Part shown: piece after piece, positions 42,336 through 51,401 of the stretch
Layout of the letters: the number at the start of each line of letters is the position of its first letter
Numbering within the stretch: position 1 is the stretch's first letter
Assembly (NCBI RefSeq): GCF_003725695.1
Contig: NZ_RJSE01000005.1
Location: 161,096 to 225,095, forward strand
Source of the DNA: Nocardioides marmoriginsengisoli
GTDB taxonomy: Bacteria; Actinomycetota; Actinomycetes; Propionibacteriales; Nocardioidaceae
Length of the DNA stretch: 64,000 nucleotides
Direction of reading: 5' to 3'
Made by a program: the position numbers and the translations under genes
Notes under the pieces: generated by a model
The model's input: only the letters and a program-made list of their open reading frames with translations
What the model was told of the DNA's origin: nothing
The model's database searches: none

Positions 42336-43231
42336 TCGACATCATGCTGCCCTTCTACGGCGACGCCGCGCTGCTCCGGCAGGCGGTCGAGAGCGTGCTC
42401 GCGCAGAGCGACCCGAGGTGGCGGCTGCACGTCGTCGACGACTGCTACCCCGACCCCGGTGCCGCGGCCTGGGTGGCGGCCATCGCGGACCCCCGGGTCA
42501 CCTTCGAGCGCAACGAGCGCAACCTGGGCGTGAGCGCGAACTTCGCCCGCTGCCTGGCGACCGCCACCGCCGACCACGTGGTCTTCCTCGGCTGCGACGA
42601 CGTGATGGCGCCGACCTACGTCGCGGACGTCTCGGCCGCGATCGAGACGCACCCGCAGGCCGCCGTCATCACGCCGCGGGTGCGGGTGATCGACCGGGAC
42701 GGGGCTCCGGCCCGGACTCCGGCCGACCGCGTCAAGGCCGTGCTGACGCCGCGGCGCTCCCCCGACGGCAGCGCCGTGGTGCTCGGCGGCGAGGCCCTCG
42801 CCGGCAGCCTGATGCACGGCGACTGGTTGTACTTCCCGGCGATCACCTGGCGACGCGAGCTGATCGCCGCCGCCTCGTTCCGGACCGACATGGAGACCGT
42901 CCTCGACCTGGCCCTGCTGATGGACCTGGTCCTCGACGGCCACCGGTTCGTGCTCCTCGACACCGCGTCGTTCAGCTACCGCCGGCACGGGGAGAGCGCC
43001 TCGTCGGTCTCGGCGCGGACCACCCGCCGGTTCGACGAGGAGGCGCAGCTCTTCTCCGAGGTCGCCACCGCCTGCCTCCGTCGGGGCTGGACCCGAGCGG
43101 CCCGGGCGGCCCGGCTGCACGCCACGTCACGGATCCACGCCGCGGTCCTGGTCCCGGCCGCCCTGCGCTCGCGCGACCGTACGGCGGCAGGGGCGCTGAT
43201 CCGGCACGCCACCAGGAGCGCGTCCCGCTAA
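42332..43231 (+). CDS. Glycosyltransferase family 2
   Basis: A 299-residue GT-A enzyme: IDIMLPFYGDAALLRQAVESVLAQ, VDDCYPD, NLGVSANFARCLATA, GCDDVMAP (DxD-like). The C-terminal half (FSYRRHGESASS) matches rhamnosyl- or other sugar transferases of surface glycans. Probably adds a sugar to the glycan or carrier lipid processed by the preceding genes. ATG overlaps the DUF2142 stop (ATGA). Confidence 0.88.
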   Translation: MIDIMLPFYGDAALLRQAVESVLAQSDPRWRLHVVDDCYPDPGAAAWVAAIADPRVTFERNERNLGVSANFARCLATATADHVVFLGCDDVMAPTYVADVSAAIETHPQAAVITPRVRVIDRDGAPARTPADRVKAVLTPRRSPDGSAVVLGGEALAGSLMHGDWLYFPAITWRRELIAAASFRTDMETVLDLALLMDLVLDGHRFVLLDTASFSYRRHGESASSVSARTTRRFDEEAQLFSEVATACLRRGWTRAARAARLHATSRIHAAVLVPAALRSRDRTAAGALIRHATRSASR

Positions 43232-43240
43232 CCTCGGTCC

Positions 43241-43852
43241 ATGAGTTGGCTCGACGCGCTCGGCTGGATCGGCTCGGCCCTGCTGATCTACTCGGTGATG
43301 CAGGCCCGGGTGCTGCGGTTCCGGGTGCTCAACCTGGCGGCCTGCGTGGTCCTCACCGGGTTCAACGCGGCCCTGGAGATCTGGCCGATGGTGGCGATGA
43401 ACATCGCGTTGTGCGCGATCAACCTCTGGCACATCCGGGCGCTGGTCAGCACCCGGCACGACGTCGAGGCCTACGCGGTGCTCGAGGTCGGTGCCGGTGA
43501 CGCGTACCTCCGTCACCTCCTGGCCGTGCACCGCGCCGACCTACTGCGGTTCCAACCCGACCTCGACACCCTCGGGGACCCGGACCTGGCCTTCGTCGTC
43601 CAGCGCGGCGACGAGACCGTCGGCGTGGTGCTGCTCCGGGTCGAGGGCGGCACCGCGCACGTGCTGCTCGACTACGTGACGCCGCGCTACCGGGACTTCT
43701 CCCCCGGCCAGTTCATCTGGCGGCACAGCAACGTGCTCGCCGGCCGCGGCCTGGCCAAGGTCGTCACGTCACCGACGATGGTCGGCGCGTACTACGCGCG
43801 GCTCGGTTTCGAGGCCCGCGGCGACGGCTCCTTCGAGCTCGCGCTGACCTGA
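43241..43852 (+). CDS. YgjV-like membrane domain fused to a GNAT-like domain
   Basis: A 203-residue protein. N-terminal 75 residues form three membrane helices of the YgjV/inner-membrane type (LGWIGSALLIYSVMQARVLRFRVLNLAACVVLTGFNAALEIWPMVAMNIALCAINLWHI). The remaining 120 residues look like an acetyltransferase: DPDLAFVVQRGDETVGVVLLRVEGGTAHVLLDYVTPRYRDFSPGQFIWRH, and YYARLGFEARGDG. Acceptor is unknown. It begins 9 nt after the GT2 gene, and its stop is 3 nt from the convergent trpD stop. Confidence 0.8.
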   Translation: MSWLDALGWIGSALLIYSVMQARVLRFRVLNLAACVVLTGFNAALEIWPMVAMNIALCAINLWHIRALVSTRHDVEAYAVLEVGAGDAYLRHLLAVHRADLLRFQPDLDTLGDPDLAFVVQRGDETVGVVLLRVEGGTAHVLLDYVTPRYRDFSPGQFIWRHSNVLAGRGLAKVVTSPTMVGAYYARLGFEARGDGSFELALT

Positions 43853-43855
43853 CGG

Positions 43856-44887
43856 CTAGTGCGCGGCCGCGGCGACCCAGCGGTCCAGGGTCGCCTGCGC
43901 GGCACCGGAGTCGAGTGCGGCGGCGGCTCGCTCCATCCCGGCTGCGACCCGGTCGACCAGCGAACCGGCCTCGTCGGCGTGCACGGCCAGGGCCGCGCCG
44001 GCATTGAGGACCACCGCGTCCCGGACCGGGCCGACCTCACCCGCGAGCAGGCGCCGGACGACGTCGGCGTTGTAGGCGGCGTCCTGTCCGCGGAGCCCCT
44101 CGGCGGTCCCGGCGGGGATGCCGAGCGCCGCCGGGTCGAGCGACTCCTCGACGACCTCGCCCGCGCGCACCGTCCAGATCCGCGAGGTGGTGGTCGTGGT
44201 CAGCTCGTCGAGCCCGTCGTCGCCACGGAACACCCAGGCGTCGACGCCCCGGCGGGCGAAGACGCCCGCCATCACCGGTGCCATCCGCGGGTCGGCGCAG
44301 CCGATCGCCTGAGCGGCCGGCTTCGCCGGGTTGGCGATCGGGCCGAGGAAGTTGAAGGTGGTGCCGATGCCGAGCTCGCTACGGGCGACCGCGGCGTGAC
44401 GCAGCGCCGGGTGGAACGCGGCGGCGAAGGCGAAGGTGATCCCCGCCTCCGCGGCGACCGCGGCGACCCGGTCGGCGGGCAGGTCGAGGTGGATCCCGAG
44501 CAGCTCGAGCACGTCGGCACTCCCGGCCTTGCTCGAGGCGGACCGGTTGCCGTGCTTGACCACGGTGACCCCGGCGCCGGCGGCCACGATCGCCGCCATC
44601 GTGGAGATGTTCACCGAGAACGAGCGGTCGCCGCCGGTGCCGACGATGTCGAGGGTGCGGCCCTCGACCGCGAGCGGCGCAGCATGCTGGTACATCGCGT
44701 CGACGAGGCCCTGCATCTCGTCGACCGTCTCGCCCTTGGAGCGCAGCGCGACGGCGAACCCGGCGATCTGGACCGGGGTCGCGGCGCCGGCGAGGATCTC
44801 GCCCATCGCCCAGGACGTCTGGTCGGCCGAGAGGTCGGTCCCGGCCACGAGGGCCGTGAGCACCTCCGGCCAGGTGTGGCCGGACAT
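43856..44887 (-). CDS. trpD: Anthranilate phosphoribosyltransferase
   Basis: A 343-residue enzyme. [52 protein letters not shown] carries the PRPP-binding GTGGD, the NxS/T and KHGNR motifs, and LGPIANPA is also diagnostic. It makes phosphoribosyl-anthranilate for tryptophan biosynthesis. No other trp gene is adjacent, which is the usual actinobacterial situation (trpD near ctaE). ATG 44887 overlaps the stop of the upstream pseudo-receiver (TGATG). Confidence 0.95.
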   Translation of the reverse strand: MSGHTWPEVLTALVAGTDLSADQTSWAMGEILAGAATPVQIAGFAVALRSKGETVDEMQGLVDAMYQHAAPLAVEGRTLDIVGTGGDRSFSVNISTMAAIVAAGAGVTVVKHGNRSASSKAGSADVLELLGIHLDLPADRVAAVAAEAGITFAFAAAFHPALRHAAVARSELGIGTTFNFLGPIANPAKPAAQAIGCADPRMAPVMAGVFARRGVDAWVFRGDDGLDELTTTTTSRIWTVRAGEVVEESLDPAALGIPAGTAEGLRGQDAAYNADVVRRLLAGEVGPVRDAVVLNAGAALAVHADEAGSLVDRVAAGMERAAAALDSGAAQATLDRWVAAAAH

Positions 44888-45312
44888 CAGGCCTCGGCGG
44901 GAACCCGCGAGCGCAGGATGCGGATCACCGCGTCGGCGAGCTCGATCGGGTCCAGCGGGTGCGACACGGCCGCCTCGGCGCGCGACCAGGTCGCCAGCCA
45001 CCGGTCGTCCGGCCGGCCGGTGAGCACCAGCGCCGGCGGCGCCTGGTAGATCTCGTCCTTGAGCTGGCGGGCGATGCCCAGGCCGCCGGCCGGGGTGGCC
45101 TCGCCGTCGAGGATCGCCAGGTCGATGGTGCCGGAGTCGAGCTGCTGCCAGACGACGGGCTCGGTGGCCACCTCGACGTACTCCAGCTCGGGCAGGTCGG
45201 GGTGGACGCGGCGACCGAGTCCACTGATGACCTGGGAGCGGGTCTCGGAGTCGTCGCTGTAGACGAGGACGCGGAGCGGCGCGGCAGAGTTCTGGTTCAC
45301 CTTCTGGGTCAC
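44887..45312 (-). CDS. Degenerate response-regulator receiver-like protein
   Basis: A 141-residue protein. A receiver fold is suggested by [16 protein letters not shown] (acidic pair), [13 protein letters not shown] (Asp in the phosphoacceptor place) and [12 protein letters not shown] (Thr). The conserved Lys before the fifth-helix turn is replaced (SHPLDP), so normal phosphorylation switching is doubtful. No output domain. Coupled to trpD by a one-base overlap and close to the ctaG/ctaE promoters. Role unknown. Confidence 0.7.
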   Translation of the reverse strand: MTQKVNQNSAAPLRVLVYSDDSETRSQVISGLGRRVHPDLPELEYVEVATEPVVWQQLDSGTIDLAILDGEATPAGGLGIARQLKDEIYQAPPALVLTGRPDDRWLATWSRAEAAVSHPLDPIELADAVIRILRSRVPAEA

Positions 45313-45325
45313 GCGCCCGATGCTA

Positions 45326-46270
45326 CTAGTCCCCGTCGCCGGCCGCGGCTGCGCGTTCCGCGTTGCGCTCGAGGAGGTCCAGGCGCCGGTCCTCGCGCTC
45401 GGCCTCCTTCATCGACGACCGCACCCACTGGACGAAGAGCACCGCGAAGAACATCAGCCCGATCAGGTCGCCGGAGCTCCACAGGATGCCGCCGGCGACG
45501 TGCTGGTCGTCGAGCGGGTCCGGCAGCCAGGAGAGGGTCCGGTGCAGGTTCGGGTACCAGTCGCCGCCGATCAGGTCCGACTGGCCCATGATCGTGATGC
45601 CCAGGAACGCGTGGAACGGCAGCGTCAGCACGACGATGAGCATCCGTACCGGGTAGCCGAGCCGGTTGGGCAGCGGGTCGATGCCCATCAGCGGCCAGAA
45701 GAACAACGACCCGACGAGCACCAGGTGCACGTGCATCAGCTCGTGCTGGTACGTCGAGTGCAAGGTCGCGGAGTACCAGTCGGTGAAGTAGAGCGCCCAC
45801 GGGCTGACGACGTACAGGGCCAGGGTGAGCGGCGCGAAGGTGAGCACCTTCGCGACCTTGGAGTGCAGCACCTTGAGCAGGACGCCCCGCGGCGCCTTCG
45901 GCAGGGTCCGCAGCGCCAGCGTTACCGGCGCGCCGAGCGCCAGGAACAGCGGCACCACCATGCCGAGGATCATGTGCTGGACCATGTGCACCGAGAGCAG
46001 GGTGGTGTCGTAGGCGCCGATCCCCGACGACGTCGCGACGTAGAACGAGCCGGTCCCGCCGACCACGAAGGCCAGCGTCCGGCCGAGCGGCCAGTGGTCG
46101 CCGCGGCTGCGCAGCGTCCAGACCCCGAGCAGGTAGAGGCCGGCGATCCAGACGGTCCCGATGAACAGCAACGGGTCGACACCCCACTGGGTGAAGACCG
46201 CCGCGGCGCTGAACCGGGGCAGATCGGACGCGCCGCTGTCCAGCGGCAGGGGTGACATCAACACTCGCAC
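45326..46270 (-). CDS. ctaG: Cytochrome c oxidase assembly factor CtaG (caa3 type)
   Basis: A 314-residue protein with seven or eight membrane helices. Conserved His/Met-rich sites: SVHMVQHMILGM, TYQHELMHVHLVLVG and PFHAFLGITIMG are typical copper-handling residues of CtaG_caa3 proteins. It delivers copper to the oxidase. C-terminal 35 residues are charged and cytoplasmic. ATG 46270 or 46258. Divergent from ctaE. Confidence 0.9.
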   Translation of the reverse strand: MRVLMSPLPLDSGASDLPRFSAAAVFTQWGVDPLLFIGTVWIAGLYLLGVWTLRSRGDHWPLGRTLAFVVGGTGSFYVATSSGIGAYDTTLLSVHMVQHMILGMVVPLFLALGAPVTLALRTLPKAPRGVLLKVLHSKVAKVLTFAPLTLALYVVSPWALYFTDWYSATLHSTYQHELMHVHLVLVGSLFFWPLMGIDPLPNRLGYPVRMLIVVLTLPFHAFLGITIMGQSDLIGGDWYPNLHRTLSWLPDPLDDQHVAGGILWSSGDLIGLMFFAVLFVQWVRSSMKEAEREDRRLDLLERNAERAAAAGDGD

Positions 46271-46402
46271 AGCGTAGAAGCAGGCGGAAACACGTGAGTC
46301 ACGCCACCCCCTTCAGCCCCACGGCCAGCATCCACCGGGATAGTCGCTCCCAAATCGGGGGGTCGGGGTGCCGTCGGAGTTGAGTATCGACATAATGGCG
46401 CT

Positions 46403-47041
46403 GTGGCGACGACATCCGCGATCCCAGTATCCCGCCTGCACGGGCATCACGACCGACCGAGCATGGTCAGCGTAGGCACCATCATCTGGCTTTCGAGCGA
46501 GCTGATGTTCTTCGCGGCCCTGTTCGCGAGCTACTTCACGATCCGTGCGGTGAGCCCCGAGCTGTGGGCCGAGACGACCAGCCAGTTGAACGTGCCGTTC
46601 GCCTCGGTGAACACCACGATCCTGGTGCTCTCCTCGGTGACCTGCCAGCTCGGCGTGTTCGCTGCCGAGCGCGGTCAGGTCGGTCGCACCGGCGCGCTCC
46701 TGAACATGAAGCTCTGGGGCCTGCGCGAGTGGTTCGTCCTCACCTACATCATGGGCGCGATCTTCATCGGCGGCCAGGCGTTCGAGTACGCCGAGCTGAT
46801 CCACGAGGGCATCACGATCCCGGCGTCGTCGTACGGGACGATGTTCTACCTGACGACCGGCTTCCACGGCCTGCACGTCACCGGCGGTCTGATCGCCTTC
46901 CTCTTCGTCCTCGGCCGGACCCTGGTGGCCCGCCGCTTCACCCACGAGCAGGCCGTTACCGCCATCGTCGTGTCCTACTACTGGCACTTCGTCGATGTCG
47001 TCTGGATCGGCCTGTTCGCGACCATCTACATCATCAAGTAA
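46403..47041 (+). CDS. ctaE: Cytochrome c oxidase subunit III
   Basis: A 212-residue protein with five membrane helices. [51 protein letters not shown] and [19 protein letters not shown] are the hallmark subunit III motifs. Starts at GTG 46403 and ends 22 nt before qcrC. The ctaE-qcrCAB operon encodes parts of the bc1-aa3 supercomplex that carries electrons from menaquinol to oxygen. Confidence 0.96.
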   Translation: MATTSAIPVSRLHGHHDRPSMVSVGTIIWLSSELMFFAALFASYFTIRAVSPELWAETTSQLNVPFASVNTTILVLSSVTCQLGVFAAERGQVGRTGALLNMKLWGLREWFVLTYIMGAIFIGGQAFEYAELIHEGITIPASSYGTMFYLTTGFHGLHVTGGLIAFLFVLGRTLVARRFTHEQAVTAIVVSYYWHFVDVVWIGLFATIYIIK

Positions 47042-47063
47042 GCCTGAACCGATAGGACCTGTT

Positions 47064-47945
47064 GTGCGACTGCTCACGCGCAAGATCTCAGCTCGGCTCT
47101 CGGCACGTCGGCGCAGCCGTCTCGCCGCGCCTGCCGTTCTCATCCTCGGCCTGCTGGCCGCGGGCGGTGTCGCCCTGGCGATGAATTCCGCGGTCAGCCC
47201 GGCGACCGCCCACGACTCGACCCAGGACGCCGAGGCCATCAAGGCCGGCCGCGCCCTGTTCGCGGTCAGCTGCTCGTCGTGCCACGGCATGAACGCCGAG
47301 GGCATCATCACCAAGCGCGGCACCAACTACGGCCCGTCGCTGATCGGCGTCGGCGCCGCGGCGGTCGACTTCCAGCTGGAGACCGGCCGGATGCCGATGG
47401 CCCAGCCCGGCGCCCAGGCCGTCAAGAAGCGCCCCGTCTTCACCGAGGACGAGGTCGCGGCGATCGCGGCGTACGTCGCCTCGCTGGGCCCCGGCCCGGC
47501 GATCCCGGACAAGGAGGCGTACGACGTCTCCGAGGCCACCACCGAGGAGATCGTCAAGGGTGGCGAGTTCTTCCGGACCAACTGCACCGCCTGCCACAAC
47601 TTCGCCGGCACCGGCGGCGCGCTGCCCAAGGGCAAGTTCGCTCCGTCCCTGATCGGCGTCACCGGCAAGCACATGTACGAGGCCATGGTCACCGGCCCGC
47701 AGCAGATGCCGGTGTTCTCCGACGCCGTCCTCTCCCCCGAGGACAAGCGCGCGATCATCGCGTACCTGAAGAACCAGGAGAAGACCCCGAACTACGGCGG
47801 CTTCGACCTGGGCTCGTTCGGCCCGGTCTCCGAAGGCATGTTCGCCTGGCTCCTCGGGATCGGCGGCCTCACCGTCGCCGGCATCTGGATCACCTCGCAG
47901 ACCGCCCGTTCCAAGAAGACGATCAAGAAGGGGGCGGACGCGTGA
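47064..47945 (+). CDS. qcrC: Menaquinol-cytochrome c reductase diheme cytochrome c subunit
   Basis: 293 residues from GTG 47064 (AGGA seven bases upstream). Basic N terminus and signal/anchor helix (LAAPAVLILGLLAAGGVALAM). Two heme c sites, CSSCH (about residue 72) and CTACH (about 175), and a C-terminal membrane anchor (MFAWLLGIGGLTVAGIWITS). In actinobacteria this diheme protein replaces a soluble cytochrome c by wiring bc1 directly to aa3. Confidence 0.96.
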   Translation: MRLLTRKISARLSARRRSRLAAPAVLILGLLAAGGVALAMNSAVSPATAHDSTQDAEAIKAGRALFAVSCSSCHGMNAEGIITKRGTNYGPSLIGVGAAAVDFQLETGRMPMAQPGAQAVKKRPVFTEDEVAAIAAYVASLGPGPAIPDKEAYDVSEATTEEIVKGGEFFRTNCTACHNFAGTGGALPKGKFAPSLIGVTGKHMYEAMVTGPQQMPVFSDAVLSPEDKRAIIAYLKNQEKTPNYGGFDLGSFGPVSEGMFAWLLGIGGLTVAGIWITSQTARSKKTIKKGADA

Positions 47946-48994
47946 GCACCGACAACCACGACGAGGGCCACGAACTGGTTCCCGCTGAACCGCTGGCCGA
48001 TCCCGGCCTGCCGGAGCACCTCCCGCGCCCGACCGACGTCGACGAGGGTGCCGCGAAGCGCGCCGAGCGTCAGGTGGCGACCCTCTTCGGTCTCTCCTCC
48101 GTCTTCGCGCTGCTCTTCTGCGTGAGCTACTTCGTCTTCGACATCGGCGACGACCCGGACACCGTCGGCGGCCTCGGTGCCTCCAACGTGTTCCTCGGCA
48201 GCTGCCTCGGCCTCGCGCTGCTCTGCATCGGCATCGGCGCCATCCAGTGGTCGCGGAAGCTGATGAGCGACCACGAGATCGTCGAGTTCCGGCACCCGGC
48301 CGCTTCTCCGCAGGAGGACCGCGACGAGGCGCTCGCCGCGCTGGACGCCGGCATCACCGACTCCGGCATCGGCCGCCGACCCCTGGTGCGCAACTCGCTC
48401 CTCGGTGCGATGGCGGTCCTCGGCCTGCCGGCGATCGTCGCGCTGCGCGACCTCGGCCCGCTGCCCGGCAAGAAGCTGGAGCACACCGTCTGGAAGAAGG
48501 GCATGAAGGTCGTCCAGGACGTCGACGGCACGCCCATCAAGCCCGACATGATGGAGATCGGCCAGCTGGTCAACGCCGAGCCCGCGGTCTTCTTCCCGCA
48601 GGACGGCGAGCCGGAGCTCTCCGGTCACAAGATCCTCGCGGAGAAGGCCAAGGCCGCGGTGATCCTGGTCCGGATGCACCCCGACGACATCAAGCCGACC
48701 GAGCTGCGCAAGAACTGGGGCGTCGACGGCATCCTCTGCTTCTCGAAGATCTGCACCCACGTCGGCTGCCCGATCTCGCTGTGGGAGCAGCAGACGCACC
48801 ACCTGCTCTGCCCGTGCCACCAGTCGACCTTCGACCTCGCCGACAACGGCCGGGTCATCTTCGGACCGGCCGCTCGTCACCTGCCGCAGCTCCCGCTGGA
48901 GCTCGACGCGGACGGCTACCTCGTCGCCCAGAGCGACTTCACCGAACCCGTTGGCCCGAGCTACTGGGAACGAGACAGGACTGATCTGAAGTGA
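47942..48994 (+). CDS. qcrA: Menaquinol-cytochrome c reductase Rieske iron-sulfur subunit
   Basis: 350 residues from GTG 47942, overlapping the qcrC stop. Acidic N-terminal extension, three membrane helices (about 45-65, 78-98, 150-170) and a C-terminal Rieske domain with CTHVGC and CPCHQS binding the 2Fe-2S cluster. The three-helix N terminus is characteristic of actinobacterial QcrA. Confidence 0.96.
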   Translation: MSTDNHDEGHELVPAEPLADPGLPEHLPRPTDVDEGAAKRAERQVATLFGLSSVFALLFCVSYFVFDIGDDPDTVGGLGASNVFLGSCLGLALLCIGIGAIQWSRKLMSDHEIVEFRHPAASPQEDRDEALAALDAGITDSGIGRRPLVRNSLLGAMAVLGLPAIVALRDLGPLPGKKLEHTVWKKGMKVVQDVDGTPIKPDMMEIGQLVNAEPAVFFPQDGEPELSGHKILAEKAKAAVILVRMHPDDIKPTELRKNWGVDGILCFSKICTHVGCPISLWEQQTHHLLCPCHQSTFDLADNGRVIFGPAARHLPQLPLELDADGYLVAQSDFTEPVGPSYWERDRTDLK

Positions 48995-50724
48995 GCGCAG
49001 TCTCCAACGGCACCACGCCTGCCGCGACCCCCAAGCCGAACCCCGCCGGCGCCGTCGCCAACTGGGCGGACGAGCGTCTCGGCATCGCGACCGCGACCAA
49101 GAAGCAGCTCCGCAAGGTCTTCCCGGACCACTGGTCCTTCATGCTCGGCGAGATCGCGCTGTGGAGCTTCGTGATCCTGCTGCTCACCGGCGTCTTCCTG
49201 TCGCTGTGGTTCAAGCCGAGCATGGGCGAGGTCGTCTACAACGGCTCCTACGACCAGCTCCGCGGCATCCACATGTCCGAGGCCTACGAGTCGACGCTGC
49301 ACATCAGCTTCGACGTCCGCGCCGGACTGCTGATGCGGCAGATGCACCACTGGGCAGCGATGCTCTTCATCGCCGCGATGCTGGTGCACATGATGCGGGT
49401 CTTCCTGACCGGCGCCTTCCGCAAGCCCCGTGAGCTCAACTGGATCATCGGCGGCGTGCTGCTGCTGCTCGGCATCCTCGAGGGCTTCGCCGGCTACTCC
49501 CTCCCCGACGACCTGCTCTCGGGCACCGGTCTGCGGATCGCGGACGGCCTGGTGAAGGCGACACCGGTCCTAGGGTCCTACATGTCGTTCTTCATGTTCG
49601 GCGGCGAGTTCCCGGGAGACGTGATCATCCCGCGCCTCTACACGGCGCACATCCTGCTGATCCCCGGTCTGCTGCTGGCACTGATCGCGGCGCACATGCT
49701 GCTGCTCGTCTACCACAAGCACACCCAGTGGCCCGGGCCCGGCCGCACCGAGCAGAACGTCGTCGGCTACCCGATGATGCCGGTGTACGCCGCCAAGGCC
49801 GGCGGGTTCTTCTTCATCGTCTTCGGTGTCGTCGCCCTGATGGGCGGTCTGATGACCATCAACCCGGTCTGGCGGTACGGGCCCTACAACCCGGCCGAGG
49901 TGACCGCGGGCTCGCAGCCCGACTGGTACATGGGCATCGCCGAGGGCCTGCTCCGGATCATGCCCGGCTGGGAGACGCACATCTTCGGCGTCACGCTGAG
50001 CTGGAACGTCTTCCTGCCCGGCCAGATCGCGCCGATCGCGCTGCTGATGCTGGTGCTCGCGTACCCGTTCATCGAGCAGTGGATCACCGGGGACAAGCGG
50101 GAGCACCACCTGCTCCAGCGTCCGCGCAACGCCCCGACCCGGACCGCGTTCCTGGCCGCGATGATCACGCTGTACGGCCTGCTCTGGGCCGCCGGCGGCA
50201 ACGACATCCTGGCCACGGTCTTCCACCTCGACCTGAACACGATCACGTACTTCATGCGAGGCGCGATCTTCGTGATCCCGCCGCTCGTGTTCATCCTGGC
50301 CAAGCGCTGGTGCATCTCGCTGCAGCGTCACGACAACGAGATGCTGCTGCACGGCTACGAGAGCGGCATCATCATGCGGGACGCCCAGGGCGGTTACACC
50401 GAGAAGCACCTGCCGCTCAGCGAGGACCGGGCCTACACGCTCACCGCTCGCGCCCGCGACGAGGTGTACGCCGGGATGAGCGGCGAGGACGCGAACGGCG
50501 TCAGCGCTCCGAAGGCGCGGATGGACCAGCTCCGGGCGAAGGCCTCCAAGGCCTGGTTCGCGACCAACGTGCAGAAGCCGACCGCGGAGGAGTTCGAGGA
50601 GGCGCACCACCACGCCGAGCTCGAGCACGCGCACGACGCTCCGCTCGAGGGTCACGCCGCGGACGGTCACCAGTTCGACGGTCGCCACGATGTCGCCGGA
50701 GACGACCTGACCCACAAGCACTAG
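48991..50724 (+). CDS. qcrB: Menaquinol-cytochrome c reductase cytochrome b subunit
   Basis: 577 residues from GTG 48991, overlapping the qcrA stop. Eight or nine membrane helices with heme b ligands in MRQMHHWAAMLFIAAMLVHMMRVF and in the IAAHMLLLVYHKHTQWPG segment; GFAGYSLPDDLLSGTG is the quinol-site region. A His- and Asp-rich cytoplasmic tail (EEFEEAHHHAELEHAHDAPLEGH) is an actinobacterial extension. The stop codon is followed without a gap by a giant hairpin. Confidence 0.96.
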   Translation: MSAVSNGTTPAATPKPNPAGAVANWADERLGIATATKKQLRKVFPDHWSFMLGEIALWSFVILLLTGVFLSLWFKPSMGEVVYNGSYDQLRGIHMSEAYESTLHISFDVRAGLLMRQMHHWAAMLFIAAMLVHMMRVFLTGAFRKPRELNWIIGGVLLLLGILEGFAGYSLPDDLLSGTGLRIADGLVKATPVLGSYMSFFMFGGEFPGDVIIPRLYTAHILLIPGLLLALIAAHMLLLVYHKHTQWPGPGRTEQNVVGYPMMPVYAAKAGGFFFIVFGVVALMGGLMTINPVWRYGPYNPAEVTAGSQPDWYMGIAEGLLRIMPGWETHIFGVTLSWNVFLPGQIAPIALLMLVLAYPFIEQWITGDKREHHLLQRPRNAPTRTAFLAAMITLYGLLWAAGGNDILATVFHLDLNTITYFMRGAIFVIPPLVFILAKRWCISLQRHDNEMLLHGYESGIIMRDAQGGYTEKHLPLSEDRAYTLTARARDEVYAGMSGEDANGVSAPKARMDQLRAKASKAWFATNVQKPTAEEFEEAHHHAELEHAHDAPLEGHAADGHQFDGRHDVAGDDLTHKH

Positions 50725-50810
50725 TTGAGTGGGCCCTTTCTGAGGGTCGAAACGGCCCGAATCTCGTTCGAGATTCGGGCCGTTTCGACGTTCGGAAAGG
50801 GCCCACTCAA
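50725..50810. terminator. 86-nt near-perfect hairpin after qcrB
   Basis: Outer arms 50725-50740 and 50795-50810 (16 bp, TTGAGTGGGCCCTTTC) and inner arms 50746-50766 and 50769-50789 (21 bp) are perfect complements. The five-base joints add two pairs and two G-U wobbles, leaving one mismatch and a 2-nt loop. It begins at the base after the TAG. It should terminate or protect the qcrB mRNA; its size and symmetry also fit a small palindromic repeat element. Confidence 0.85.
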
Positions 50811-50894
50811 CCTTTTCGGGAAGAATGCAACCGAAGGCCCCGCCCACGCGTATCTGCTGTGACACCACCCCTACACCCCCCTCGGAAGGGTTCC

Positions 50895-51401
50895 ATGGAC
50901 GAGGCAGAGTTCGACGAGTTCTACACCGCGTCGTTCGCCCGGATCACCGGCCAGCTCTACGCGATGATCGGCGACCGCGACGAGGCGCAGGACTGCGTCC
51001 AGGAGGCGTTCGTGCGCGGCTGGGCCCAGCGCCGCAAGCTGGCGAAGGCCGACCACCCCGAGGCCTGGATCCGGACGGTCGCCTACCGGCTGGCGGTCAG
51101 CCGCTGGCGGCACCGGAGCCTCGCCCGGCGGCCGTCCGACCGGGCCCTCTCCCCGGACACCCGCACCGAGGCGGTCGACGAGTCCAGAGTGGCCCTGGTG
51201 ACCGCTCTGCGGCGGCTGCCGGCCAACCAGCGCCAGGCCCTGGTGCTGCACCACCTCTGCGACCTGCCGGTCCGAGCAGTCGCCCGCGAGGTCGGCGTAC
51301 CCGAGGGGACCATCAAGGCCCGCCTCTCCCGGGGACGCGCTGCCCTGGCCGTCCTGCTCTCCCCCACCGACGTGACAGACCCGGGAGCCCACCATGTCTG
51401 A
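50895..51401 (+). CDS. ECF-type RNA polymerase sigma factor (SigE-family)
   Basis: 168 residues from ATG 50895 (AAGGG upstream). Region 2 (FDEFYTASFARITGQLYAMIGDRDEAQDCVQEAFVRGWAQRRKL) and region 4 (ALRRLPANQRQALVLHHLCDLPVRAVAREVGVPEGTIKARLSRGRAAL) are clear. The short layout fits SigE-family ECFs of actinobacteria. It overlaps the next gene by 8 nt; that membrane protein is probably its regulator or effector. Confidence 0.92.
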   Translation: MDEAEFDEFYTASFARITGQLYAMIGDRDEAQDCVQEAFVRGWAQRRKLAKADHPEAWIRTVAYRLAVSRWRHRSLARRPSDRALSPDTRTEAVDESRVALVTALRRLPANQRQALVLHHLCDLPVRAVAREVGVPEGTIKARLSRGRAALAVLLSPTDVTDPGAHHV

